Positions 7,652-15,153 of a stretch of DNA of 55,565 bases are shown here, piece by piece; within the stretch, counting starts at the first letter, position 1; each line of letters begins with the position of its first letter. The position numbers and the translations under genes were made by a program. The stretch is from Comamonadaceae bacterium (GTDB lineage: Bacteria > Pseudomonadota > Gammaproteobacteria > Burkholderiales > Burkholderiaceae_C), in contig JAACZV010000026.1 in assembly GCA_009996515.1 (NCBI GenBank), positions 1-55,565 of the forward strand. The letters run 5' to 3'. The notes beneath the pieces are model-generated. The model was not told where the DNA came from. It saw only the letters and a program-made list of their open reading frames with translations, and ran no database searches.

Positions 7652-8818
7652 TCAGAGCCAACCCTTGGTGGCCAGGGACTTGGCGATCAGCTGCTGGGTC
7701 AGCTGATGGCCATAGGGCGTGGGGTGGAAGCTGTCGGAGAAGGCATAGCTCTTCCACCAGTCGGCGCCGCCGCTGACGCCGGCCGGCGGCGCGGCGGACA
7801 GGGCAGCGGCCGTGCAGCTGGGGAAGTCGTAGACGGGCAGGCCGTCGCTGCCCAGGCCCGTGATGGGGCAGGCGGGCGTCTTCACGTTGCTGAGGCCGAA
7901 CTGGGCCGGCGTGGCCACCTCGTCCTGGATGCCCTTGTAGAAGTCGACGACGATGACGCTGTCGTTGCCGGCGAACTTGGCCGCCAGCTGGGTGTTGAAG
8001 GCCGTCATCCAGCCCTGGAACAGCGCCTGCGACTGCGCACGCGCCGTGGCGCCGGCCGTGCCGCCGCCGCTGGCCGCGGCGATGCCGTCCAGCACCATCT
8101 GGAAGCGCGGCGTGATGCTGATGTCGGGCATGTTCATGACGACCACATGGGTGGCGCCCTTGTCCAGCACGCTGGCCTTGATCTGGGCCGCGAACTTGTC
8201 GGCCAGCGCCGTCATGTAGGTGGCGCCGATCTGGGCGGTGGTGGTGGCGCCGCCCTGCAGCGCGGCGCCGATCTGGGCCGGCGTCAGCAGCGTGGCGAGC
8301 AAGGCCGAATAGGACTGGGCGGCGTCCTTCGGGATGGTCAGGTAGGCGCCGACCAGGTCGGCCGCGTCATTGCCGCCGCCGTCGATGATGACCAGGTCGC
8401 TGGCCGTGTAGCTGCTGGCCGCCGCATAGGTGGCCATCTGGGTGCCCACGTTCAGCGGGTTGGCCGCGCCGCCGGCGCCGGTGTAGGTGATGCGGCCGCC
8501 GCCGATGGCGAAGTTGGTGCAGCCCGTCTTGGCCGTGTTGGGCGCGAAGGTCGTGCCGGTGAAGACGAAGAAGTTGCACAGCGTCTGGCCGTAGCCGGCC
8601 GCGATGCGCTCGGCGTAGATCAGGTTGTCGGGGCTCTGGACGGTGAACTTGTAGCCGAAGGTGCCGCTGTCCTGCAGCGAGTCGCCGAACACCTTGACGG
8701 AGGAGATCTTCACCGCCGGCGTCGTGTCGGCCGTCGCACCACCACCGCAGCCCGCCACCAGCAGACTGCCCAACAACAGCGCCGAGACCGCGGCGATCCG
8801 AGTACGAGAAGACTTCAT
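7652..8818 (-). CDS. SGNH/GDSL hydrolase lipoprotein
   Basis: 388 residues. The signal peptide ends in a lipobox LVAGC with C24 as the lipidation site, so the protein is membrane-anchored. Block I of the SGNH fold is VKVFGDSLQDSG (41-52) with nucleophile S47; block III is IDGGGND; the C-terminal block V is FHPTPYGH with the catalytic D/H pair (SDSFHP). It should be an esterase or lipase. The closest visible style is that of GDSL esterases with a long mid-region, but without the C-terminal autotransporter barrel of EstA-type enzymes. It is followed after 29 bases by the separate OmpW barrel. Confidence 0.9.
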   Translation of the reverse strand: MKSSRTRIAAVSALLLGSLLVAGCGGGATADTTPAVKISSVKVFGDSLQDSGTFGYKFTVQSPDNLIYAERIAAGYGQTLCNFFVFTGTTFAPNTAKTGCTNFAIGGGRITYTGAGGAANPLNVGTQMATYAAASSYTASDLVIIDGGGNDAADLVGAYLTIPKDAAQSYSALLATLLTPAQIGAALQGGATTTAQIGATYMTALADKFAAQIKASVLDKGATHVVVMNMPDISITPRFQMVLDGIAAASGGGTAGATARAQSQALFQGWMTAFNTQLAAKFAGNDSVIVVDFYKGIQDEVATPAQFGLSNVKTPACPITGLGSDGLPVYDFPSCTAAALSAAPPAGVSGGADWWKSYAFSDSFHPTPYGHQLTQQLIAKSLATKGWL

Positions 8819-8900
8819 CGTTGTCTCCGGGGCGGCGGCGCTGCAAGCGCCGCACGAGATTCTGGGACGGCAACTCTAGCCGCGGCGCCCCCTCGCGACT

Positions 8901-8928
8901 GTCTTACCTTCCCCAAGGTTCACGTAAA
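8901..8928 (-). promoter_or_regulatory. Candidate promoter with dyad ahead of the SGNH gene
   Basis: On the minus strand TTTACG (8923-8928) and TAAGAC (8901-8906) are 16 bases apart, and the perfect dyad ACCTT-CCCC-AAGGT (8906-8919) fills the spacer. The arrangement resembles operators of MerR-type activators. The leader to the ATG at 8818 would be about 80 bases. Confidence 0.35.
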
Positions 8929-9234
8929 GAAACAAGGCTGACAGCCTGGACCAGGCCCGGCCGGACCCGGCCGGCCGGCAGGCATCGAGGGCCTGGGCAA
9001 GCCTGTGGATGGCGCCGGGACAACTTCATAGATATCCACAGGCCAAGGCCCCGGCGCCAAGTTGTACCCAATCGCGAGCCGGCTCGTACCGGCTGCGGCG
9101 CACAGCCTTGTGCGGCAGCCAAGTGATTGCCTCGAAAGGACTTTCCTGGCTTGTCCACAGCGCGGCGCGGCCTCTACTACGACCACCACTTTGAAATCTT
9201 GAATACTGTTTGGAATACGTTGGACACTTCCCAC
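8929..9234. other. Gene-free stretch with nested inverted repeats and DnaA-box-like sites
   Basis: No convincing gene lies between 8819 and 9234. Inside are a 10-bp inverted repeat GCCTGTGGAT (9001-9010) / ATCCACAGGC (9034-9043), a 9-bp inverted repeat GGCGCCGGG (9011-9019) / CCCGGCGCC (9050-9058) and ACAACTT (9020-9026) / AAGTTGT (9059-9065), which interleave. Two 9-mers differ by one base from the DnaA box TTATCCACA (9032-9040 and 9151-9159). Near the right end TTGAAA (9191-9196) and AATACG (9214-9219), 17 bases apart, could serve as the promoter of the MazG-like gene. Confidence 0.4.
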
Positions 9235-9546
9235 ATGGATATTTCCGCGCTGCAGCGCCGTCTGCGCCAGTTCTCCGCCGACCGCGACTGGCAGCCCTAC
9301 CAGACCCCCAAGAACCTGGCGATGGCCATGACCGTGGAGGCTGCGGAGCTGCTGGAGATCTTTCAGTGGCTGACGCCCGAGCAGTCCGTCGCCCTCGACG
9401 ACGAGCAGCGCCGCCATCTCGGCGAGGAGCTGTCCGACGTGCTGCTCTACCTGGTGCAGATCGCCGACCACGGCGGCGTGGACCTGGAGGCCGCCGTCGA
9501 ACGCAAGCTGGCACTGAACGCCATCAAGCACCCGCCCAGGTCTTGA
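9235..9546 (+). CDS. MazG-like nucleotide pyrophosphohydrolase
   Basis: 103 residues from the ATG at 9235, where family similarity begins; the frame is open further upstream but not protein-like. The all-alpha MazG/dCTPase metal site is visible: E35-X2-E38 in VEAAELLEIF, and E65-X2-D68 in EELSDVLLY, which bind Mg2+ and hydrolyse (d)NTPs to monophosphate and pyrophosphate. The size and the WQPYQTPKNLAMAM opening fit the RS21-C6/iMazG house-cleaning subgroup. The ribosome binding site is weak. The exonuclease gene starts two bases after its stop, so the pair may act together in nucleotide pool or DNA maintenance. Confidence 0.9.
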   Translation: MDISALQRRLRQFSADRDWQPYQTPKNLAMAMTVEAAELLEIFQWLTPEQSVALDDEQRRHLGEELSDVLLYLVQIADHGGVDLEAAVERKLALNAIKHPPRS

Positions 9547-9548
9547 GG

Positions 9549-10241
9549 ATGGAAACCATCGCCGTCGTCGACTTCGAGACCACCGGGCTGGCGCCCGCCG
9601 CGGGCGGACGTGCCACCGAGATTGCGGCCGTGCTGGTGAGAGGCGGCGTCATCGTGGATGCCTGGGCCAGCCTGATGAACAGCGGCGCCCGGGTGCCGCC
9701 CTACATCCAGGCCCTGACCGGCATCACCAACCAGATGCTGGCCGGCGCGCCGGACTCGGCCCAGGTCATGCGCGAACTGGCGCGTTTCACCGCGGGCTGC
9801 CCGCTGGTCGCGCACAACGCCTCGTTCGACCGCGGCTTCTGGCAGGCCGAGATGGCGCAGGCCGGCATCGCGCCGGACCCGGCCCATGAGTTCGCCTGCA
9901 CGGTGCTGCTGTCACGCCGCCTCTGGCCCGAGGCCAAGAGCCATGGGCTGGGCGCGATGACGCAGTTCCATGGCCTGAGCTTCAGCGGCCGGGCACACCG
10001 CGCGATGGCCGATGCCCGCGTGACGGCGGAGCTGTTGCTGAAGGTTCAGGCCGAGCTGGGCCGGCGCTTCGCGCTGGACCTGGGCGAGCTGCCGGTGGAC
10101 CATGCGCTGCTGGCGCAGCTGCAGCGCACGCCGGTGCGCGGGCTCAGGCGCGGCCTGGTGGCGCATGTGAAGGCGCGGCGCGGCGGGGCAGGAGTACAGG
10201 AAAAATTTCTGTCAAGAGCCTGTCCGGAGGCGATGGGCTAG
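9549..10241 (+). CDS. DnaQ-like 3'-5' exonuclease (DEDDh family)
   Basis: 230 residues. The DEDDh catalytic set is complete: D8 and E10 in VVDFETTG (6-13), D94 in HNASFD, and H150 plus D155 in the HRAMADA segment. The domain spans about 1-170; the last 60 residues are basic and have no recognised domain. It should degrade single-stranded DNA or RNA 3'-5', like the proofreading epsilon subunit or ExoX/RNase T relatives, but it lacks the C-terminal polymerase-binding region of a standard DnaQ. The start sits two bases after the MazG-like stop with GAGG directly upstream. Confidence 0.9.
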   Translation: METIAVVDFETTGLAPAAGGRATEIAAVLVRGGVIVDAWASLMNSGARVPPYIQALTGITNQMLAGAPDSAQVMRELARFTAGCPLVAHNASFDRGFWQAEMAQAGIAPDPAHEFACTVLLSRRLWPEAKSHGLGAMTQFHGLSFSGRAHRAMADARVTAELLLKVQAELGRRFALDLGELPVDHALLAQLQRTPVRGLRRGLVAHVKARRGGAGVQEKFLSRACPEAMG

Positions 10242-10285
10242 GACAATCTCGCCCTTTCGTCCCCGTGCCATTGCTCAAGAGTTCC

Positions 10286-10804
10286 ATGTCCGTGATCCAG
10301 GTTCGCCCCGCCACCCTGCGCGATGCCAAGGCCATCGCCGAGATCCACGTCGCCGCCAGCCAGGATGCCTACAAATCCCTGCTACCCGCGGCCGCGCTGG
10401 ATGCGATGTCGGTGCAGAAGCGCCAGGCCTTCTGGCGCGAGGCCATAGACCTGTGCGAGCCGCAGGTCGTCGTGGCCCATCTGGACAACAAGATCATGGG
10501 CTTTGCCGGCTTCGACCGTTCGCGCGACAAGGGCACGCCCGCCACCACCGGCGAGGTCTGGGCGCTGTTCGCCAGTCCCGAGCACTGGGACAAGGGCGTG
10601 GGCCTGGCCTTGTGGGATGCCACCCGCGACGGTCTGCAGGAAGAGGGTTGCACCAAGGTCACGCTGTGGTGCTATCTGCGCAACGAGCGTGCGCTGCGCT
10701 TCTTCGAACTGGCCGGCTTCAAGCGCGAGCTGGGCAGCGCCCGCACGACCGAGGTGGGCGGTGCCCGCGTCGAAGAGATCCGCCTGCACCGCTCGTTGGT
10801 CTGA
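10286..10804 (+). CDS. GNAT family N-acetyltransferase
   Basis: 172 residues from the ATG at 10286; a GTG at 10265 would add seven residues. The GNAT fold is recognisable: N-terminal VIQVRPATLRDAKAIAEIH, a motif A region where the usual R/Q-x-x-G-x-G/A is degenerate (EHWDKGVGLALWDA), and a C-terminal motif B with NERALRFFELAGFKRE. It transfers an acetyl group from acetyl-CoA to an unknown amine. Convergent with the HNH-like gene, with a strong hairpin between them. Confidence 0.88.
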   Translation: MSVIQVRPATLRDAKAIAEIHVAASQDAYKSLLPAAALDAMSVQKRQAFWREAIDLCEPQVVVAHLDNKIMGFAGFDRSRDKGTPATTGEVWALFASPEHWDKGVGLALWDATRDGLQEEGCTKVTLWCYLRNERALRFFELAGFKRELGSARTTEVGGARVEEIRLHRSLV

Positions 10805-10871
10805 AGCCCCTCGCCCGGCCGCGCCCTGCTGAACGCAGGCTCGTCCGGTCGGTCCCCCGAGGGGACGGCGA

Positions 10872-10896
10872 TGCTTGCCGGTTCGACCGGCAAGCA
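10872..10896. terminator. Perfect 11-bp hairpin between convergent genes
   Basis: TGCTTGCCGGT (10872-10882) and ACCGGCAAGCA (10886-10896) form a perfect stem with a TCG loop, and GCGAT/ATCGC can extend it with a small bulge. It lies between the convergent GNAT and HNH-like genes. There is no T-run, so it could be a bidirectional mRNA-end structure instead of an intrinsic terminator. Confidence 0.45.
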
Positions 10897-10936
10897 CATC
10901 GCCAGAGCGGCCCGGCGCTCGGCCCGTGAGGGCTGT

Positions 10937-11977
10937 TCAGGCCGCGTAGCCGCCCGTGGACAAGGCCCAGCCCTCGGTCGCGTCGTCGTGGCGCTGCACG
11001 TGGACGGGGCAGAGCTTCTTGGCCGCCGCGCGTTCCACCAGGGCTTCGGCCTGCTCGGGGGTCAGCTGCAGCGCGAAGCGCGTCCAGCGCTTGCACACCA
11101 GCGGCTGGGCCCAGGCGTCTTCCAGCGCCCAGCGGATCTGCTGCGGCTGCTGCAGCTCGTTGGCCGCCAGCACGCGCGGAGCCAGGGCCAGCAGGAAGCG
11201 GTTGAAGTCGCTGCGCAGCTGATCCGTCGGCAGCAGCGCCTCCAGGCGGCTCAGGCGGGCGCTCCAGCCCGGCGTCGCGAGCTGGCGCGTGACCAGGGCC
11301 TGCAAGGCCTGGACGGGATTGAACAGGCGCAGCCGGTTGGGCGGCAGCAGGCGCAGCGGGATCTGCGCCGCCTCCTCGTGGCTCAGCGGCGTGACGAAGC
11401 TGGCCAGCACCGCCAGGCGCTGCCAGTCGGCCTCGGCCAGGCCGCCCATGCGGGTGATGGGGCCGGCCGCGCAGCTGGCGGCCTTGCCGGCCAGCGCCGC
11501 ATAGCCCAGGCTGCCCTTGGCGCGGTTGGCGCGCCGGCTCATGACGGCGAGGTTGCCGGCCGCGTAGCCGGCATCGTCGCGGACGCGGTCGATGCTGCGG
11601 CTGTCTTCGTCCAGCAGCTCGCGGGTGATGGGGCAGTGCGTGGCGTCCAGCTGGGCCAGGTGGTGGGGCGTGAGCTGGATGTCCTCGAAGCTGCGGCCGC
11701 GCGTCCAGGCATGGGTGCGCAGCGACAGCCACAGCGCGACCTGCGGCGTGGCCGGCGTGCGCTGGGCCCGGCCGCGGGCGGCCATCCAGCCACGTTGCAG
11801 CGGCGACTGCGCATAGAGATGGGCGATGGGCGGCGTGATGCCGTGCAGCGCGTAGTCGCGGCCCAGGGCCAGGCCGACGCGTTCATGGACGCTGGCGGTG
11901 GCGGGCGCCTCGTCCATGTCCAGCGCGAACTGGACCAGGGCGGGGCGGGCGTTGTGGGTGTTCAGAACGGCTTGCAT
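10937..11977 (-). CDS. Hypothetical protein with HNH endonuclease-like segment
   Basis: 346 residues from the ATG at 11975-11977 (GGAG 7 bases upstream). Residues 115-155 resemble the core of phage and bacterial HNH endonucleases: C115 followed by PITRELLDED, then SIDRVRDDAGY (128-138), AAGNLAVMSRRANRAKG (139-155), matching the usual S-[IL]-D-R ... GY..GN ... S.RAN..K pattern. The catalytic His and zinc-Cys pairs of a standard HNH are not obvious, so nuclease activity is uncertain. The rest is helical and unrecognised. It is transcribed divergently from a WYL regulator across a 115-base gap holding one AT-rich palindrome, suggesting that regulator controls it. Confidence 0.75.
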   Translation of the reverse strand: MQAVLNTHNARPALVQFALDMDEAPATASVHERVGLALGRDYALHGITPPIAHLYAQSPLQRGWMAARGRAQRTPATPQVALWLSLRTHAWTRGRSFEDIQLTPHHLAQLDATHCPITRELLDEDSRSIDRVRDDAGYAAGNLAVMSRRANRAKGSLGYAALAGKAASCAAGPITRMGGLAEADWQRLAVLASFVTPLSHEEAAQIPLRLLPPNRLRLFNPVQALQALVTRQLATPGWSARLSRLEALLPTDQLRSDFNRFLLALAPRVLAANELQQPQQIRWALEDAWAQPLVCKRWTRFALQLTPEQAEALVERAAAKKLCPVHVQRHDDATEGWALSTGGYAA

Positions 11978-12076
11978 GGTCGGGCTCCTGTCGGTTGGGC
12001 TCGCCGATGAGGTTCGCGGGCCTTGCAAGCAGTCTGGTGAGCTCCTGGCTCATGAGATGATCCACCGGGAAACCAC

Positions 12077-12090
12077 TGTAAATATTTTCA
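12077..12090. promoter_or_regulatory. AT-rich palindrome, candidate WYL operator
   Basis: TGTAAATATTTTCA is a 14-bp palindrome with one mismatched pair, in the only AT-rich patch of the divergent HNH/WYL gap, three bases before the WYL start codon. It can also supply a -10 (TAAATA, 12079-12084) for a nearly leaderless WYL transcript. Autoregulation and control of the HNH-like gene are inferred. Confidence 0.45.
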
Positions 12091-12092
12091 GG

Positions 12093-13061
12093 ATGGACCG
12101 CACCGAGCGCTTCTACAAGATCGAGCAGCTGATCCGCTCGCGCGGCTGCGTGTCCTTCGCCGCGCTGCTGGAGGCGCTGGAGGTGTCGCCGGCCACGCTG
12201 AAGCGCGACCTGGCCTATCTGCGCGAGCGGCTGGATGCGCCCATCGAGTACGACGCCGGCGAGAACGGCTATCGCTTCGGCCAGCAGTGGCGCGGCGGCA
12301 AGCATGAGCTGCCGGGCGTCTGGTTCAACGAGGCCGAGCTGCATGCGCTGCTGACCATGCAGCAGATGCTGGCCGGGCTGGACGAGCAGGGCGTGGTGGG
12401 CCGCCACCTGCAGCCCATGTTCGACAAGATCACCGGCATGCTGGGCGTGGATGCGGCCGAGGCCGACGAGCTGCGCCGCCGCGTCAAGCTCATCGGCACG
12501 GCGCGGCGGCGCATGGCCAGCGACAGCTTCGAGACCGTGGGCAGCGCGGTCGTCAAGCGCCGGCGGCTGGCCATCCGCTACCGCAAGAAGCGCGATGGCG
12601 CCGGCAGCGAGCGCGAGGTCTCGCCGCAGCGCCTGGTGCACCACCGCCATGCCTGGTATCTGGACGCCTGGTGCCATGCCAGCGACGCCTACCGCCGCTT
12701 CGCGCTGGACGGCATCGAGAGCGCGACGCTGCTGGACGCCGAGGCCAAGGCCGTGCCGCTGGCCGAACTGGAGGCCGAGCTGGACCAGGGCTACGGCATC
12801 TTCGCCGGCGGCACGCCGCGCGAGGCGGAGCTGCTGTTCAGCGCCGAGGCGGCGGCCTGGGTGTCGCGCGAGGAATGGCATCCGGCCCAGCAGAGCGAAT
12901 TCCTGCCCGATGGCCGCTGGCGGCTGCGACTGCCCTATGTGGACGACACCGAGCTGCTGATGGACCTGCTGCGCCACGCCGGGCAGGTGGAGGTCGTGGC
13001 GCCCGCGGCCTTGCGCGAGGCCCATGCGCAGCGCCTGCGGCAGGCCGTCGCCAACCTGTAG
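12093..13061 (+). CDS. WYL-domain transcriptional regulator
   Basis: 322 residues from the ATG at 12093; an in-frame ATG at 12057 is less likely because it would swallow the palindrome. An N-terminal winged helix-turn-helix (about 5-60, with VSPATLKRDLAYLRE as the recognition helix region) is followed by a WYL domain; the name-giving W188-Y189-L190 sits in HHRHAWYLDAWCH and the downstream FALDGIES is a family feature. A WCX-like C-terminal region ends the protein. WYL regulators sense nucleotides or nucleic acids and often control DNA repair or defence genes. The divergent HNH-like gene is the natural target. Confidence 0.93.
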   Translation: MDRTERFYKIEQLIRSRGCVSFAALLEALEVSPATLKRDLAYLRERLDAPIEYDAGENGYRFGQQWRGGKHELPGVWFNEAELHALLTMQQMLAGLDEQGVVGRHLQPMFDKITGMLGVDAAEADELRRRVKLIGTARRRMASDSFETVGSAVVKRRRLAIRYRKKRDGAGSEREVSPQRLVHHRHAWYLDAWCHASDAYRRFALDGIESATLLDAEAKAVPLAELEAELDQGYGIFAGGTPREAELLFSAEAAAWVSREEWHPAQQSEFLPDGRWRLRLPYVDDTELLMDLLRHAGQVEVVAPAALREAHAQRLRQAVANL

Positions 13062-13153
13062 GACAAGCGCTTTTCGTTTGCGGTGCGTCATATCGCCGGC
13101 GTCCAACCGGGTTAGGCTTGGCCTGTGTTCGACCCCCGACCGAGGAGCCCGCG

Positions 13154-13462
13154 ATGACTGACGCAACCCAGGCGAAGGAAAAACTGGCCGCTGATTTCCG
13201 TGCGGTGATGGACGACATCGACGCGCTGATGACGGCGACCACCAACAAGGCGGACGGCGAGGTCAAGGCCTTGCGAGCCCGCATCCAGGACCGGCTGTCC
13301 GGCGCCAAGGAGAAATTCCTCGACGTGCAGCACGAGGCGGTCCAGCGCGCCAAGGACGCGGCCACCGCGACCGACGACTATGTGCATGCCAAGCCCTGGC
13401 AGGCCATAGGCGTCGCCGCGGCCGTGGGCCTGGCCCTGGGCGTGCTGATCGGCCGCCGCTGA
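13154..13462 (+). CDS. YqjD/ElaB-like DUF883 protein
   Basis: 102 residues: an amphipathic helical N-terminal part rich in Lys, Asp and Ala, then a single C-terminal membrane segment (about 81-99, IGVAAAVGLALGVLIG) ending in RR. This is the DUF883 layout of E. coli YqjD, ElaB and YgaM, inner-membrane proteins that bind ribosomes in stationary phase. The ATG has GGAG 7 bases upstream. It is the first gene of a YqjD-YqjE-YqjK-like run. Confidence 0.88.
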   Translation: MTDATQAKEKLAADFRAVMDDIDALMTATTNKADGEVKALRARIQDRLSGAKEKFLDVQHEAVQRAKDAATATDDYVHAKPWQAIGVAAAVGLALGVLIGRR

Positions 13463-13469
13463 GCCTCGC

Positions 13470-13856
13470 TTGAGCGACGACAAGGAACCCGTCTCCGCGC
13501 CGCTGCGGCGGCTCGGGGCTTCGTTGCTGACGCTGGGGCGCATCCGGCTCGAGCTGTTCGCCATCGAGGCCCAGGAGGAGAAGGAGCGCATTGCCGGTAT
13601 GCTGCTGTGGGCCGTGCTGGCCGCGCTGCTGGCGGGCTTCGGCCTGCTGATGCTGCTGATGCTGGTCACCGTGGCGTTATGGGACAGCCATCCGCTGCTG
13701 GCGCTGGGCGGCGGCACGCTGGTGCTGGTGGTCGCGGCCGTCTTCGCGATGCTCAAGCTCAGGGCCTTGATCGCCCAGCCGGCCAGCCTGTTCCAGTCCA
13801 GCATCGGCGAGCTGCGCGCGGATGCCGAGGCGCTGCGGCGCCGGCCGGGGCCTTGA
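13470..13856 (+). CDS. YqjE-like phage holin superfamily membrane protein
   Basis: 128 residues, starting with TTG at 13470 seven bases after the YqjD-like stop; no ATG or GTG gives the full family N-terminus. Two membrane segments (about 42-64 and 72-94) lie between a charged N-terminal helix (LLTLGRIRLELFAIEAQEEKER) and a short C-terminal tail. This is the Phage_holin_3_6 family to which YqjE belongs. It is an inner-membrane protein of unknown biochemical role. Confidence 0.82.
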   Translation: MSDDKEPVSAPLRRLGASLLTLGRIRLELFAIEAQEEKERIAGMLLWAVLAALLAGFGLLMLLMLVTVALWDSHPLLALGGGTLVLVVAAVFAMLKLRALIAQPASLFQSSIGELRADAEALRRRPGP

Positions 13857-13872
13857 GCGCTGCGGAGCCGCG

Positions 13873-14178
13873 GTGATCCCCCGCATCCCTGCCGATCCCG
13901 CCGAGCGCGCCGAGCGCAAGGCCAATCTGCTGCTGGCGTCGGAGCTGCTGCGCGGCCAGGCCGCGCTGGCGGTGGACGACCTCGGCCAGCGCGCCGATGG
14001 CTGGGTTTACCGGCTGAGGGCCTGGCGCAACCTGCTGTCCAACCCGCTGGTGATGGCCGCGGCCGGCACGGGCGCGGCCTTCTTCGCGGGCGCGGGGCAG
14101 AAGCGGCGCGGCCAGCTGTGGCGCGGTCTGCGCTGGGCCTGGCTGGCGTGGCGGGTCTGGCGCCGGCAGCGCGCCTGA
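13873..14178 (+). CDS. YqjK-like small basic membrane protein
   Basis: 101 residues using the GTG at 13873, with GGAG 5 bases upstream. The N-terminus is charged (ADPAERAERKANLLLASELLRGQ); the C-terminal half has one hydrophobic stretch (NPLVMAAAGTGAAFFAGAG) and ends Arg/Trp-rich. Position after YqjD- and YqjE-like genes matches the E. coli yqjD-yqjE-yqjK order, which supports the call more than the sequence does. Confidence 0.68.
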   Translation: MIPRIPADPAERAERKANLLLASELLRGQAALAVDDLGQRADGWVYRLRAWRNLLSNPLVMAAAGTGAAFFAGAGQKRRGQLWRGLRWAWLAWRVWRRQRA

Positions 14179-14197
14179 ATCCGCCCCCGAGGCCGTC

Positions 14198-14782
14198 TCA
14201 GTGGTCGGCGGCATCCAGCCGCTTCATGCGCTCGCTCTGCCAGTAGACGTCGTCACCGCCCAGGCCGTCGAGGTTGGCGCGATTCAGCACGCGGGCCAGC
14301 ACGAACAGCAGGTCGGACAGGCGGTTCAGGTACTGCCGCGGCGCGGCGCGCACGCTCTCGGCCGCGGCCAGCGTGATGACGGCGCGCTCGGCGCGGCGGG
14401 CCACGGTGCGGCAGACATGGGCGATGGCGGCGCTGCGCGTGCCGGCCGGCAGGATGAACTCCTTGAGCCGCGGCAGGTGTTCGTTGTGGTGCGCCAGCGC
14501 CTCGTCCAGGCGCAGCACGGCGGCCTCCTTCAGCAGCTCGCCACCGGGCCAGGAGAGCTCGCCGCCGAGGTTGAAGAGCTCATGCTGGATGGTGACCAGC
14601 AGCTCGCGCACGTCCTCGGGCAGCGGTTCGGCCAGCAGCAGGCCGAGGTTGGAGTTCAGTTCGTCGACATCGCCCATGGCCTGCACGCGCAGGTGGTCCT
14701 TGGGGACGCGGCTGCCGTCGCTGAGGCCGGTGGTGCCGTCGTCGCCGGTGCGGGTGGCGATCTGGGAGAGTCGGTTGCCCAT
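14198..14782 (-). CDS. ATP:cob(I)alamin adenosyltransferase (PduO/MMAB type)
   Basis: 194 residues from the ATG at 14780-14782, after which the family N-terminus MGNRLSQIATRTGDDGTTGL appears; a longer frame to 14881 is not conserved. The ATP-binding TRTGDDGTTGLSDG is near residues 10-23, and the C-terminal NRLSDLLFVLARVLNR helix is the second signature. The enzyme transfers the adenosyl group of ATP to cob(I)alamin to give coenzyme B12. No other cobalamin gene is in the window, so it probably serves salvage or a mutase encoded elsewhere. Confidence 0.94.
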   Translation of the reverse strand: MGNRLSQIATRTGDDGTTGLSDGSRVPKDHLRVQAMGDVDELNSNLGLLLAEPLPEDVRELLVTIQHELFNLGGELSWPGGELLKEAAVLRLDEALAHHNEHLPRLKEFILPAGTRSAAIAHVCRTVARRAERAVITLAAAESVRAAPRQYLNRLSDLLFVLARVLNRANLDGLGGDDVYWQSERMKRLDAADH

Positions 14783-14828
14783 GGTGGTGCGGGTTGGTGC
14801 AAAACCGCCATTCTCGTCAGGCGGGCCG

Positions 14829-15062
14829 TCAGTGCCGGCGGCCGCTGCGGTGGAAGTCGGGCTTGTGCGGCGGCGCGGCATGCGGATGCGGGCCGTGATG
14901 CACGGGGGGCGGCTCGACGGCGGGGTCGGGTTGCGGCACCTTGCCGAGGTCGGCAGGGCGGCCCACCAGCTCGCGCCAGCGCGCCACCAGCACGTCGAAG
15001 CGCAAGGCCCCCAGTGCGATCAGCGCGACGGCCAGGATCAACAGCAGCCAGGTCAGGTTCAT
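14829..15062 (-). CDS. Small membrane protein with His/Pro-rich tail
   Basis: 77 residues from the ATG at 15060-15062 (GGAG 8 bases upstream). One N-terminal membrane segment (about 3-21, LTWLLLILAVALIALGALR) is followed by a soluble tail rich in His and Pro (HHGPHPHAAPPHKPDFH). The tail could bind metal, but that is a guess. It lies 46 bases upstream of the cobalamin adenosyltransferase, same strand. Hypothetical. Confidence 0.65.
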   Translation of the reverse strand: MNLTWLLLILAVALIALGALRFDVLVARWRELVGRPADLGKVPQPDPAVEPPPVHHGPHPHAAPPHKPDFHRSGRRH

Positions 15063-15153
15063 GGTGGACGCTCCCGGTGTGGACAGGCCCATGCTGACAC
15101 CGTCGGCGGCACGCTGCAACACAATGGCCTGATGTGGATCAGGAGAGCTGTCG

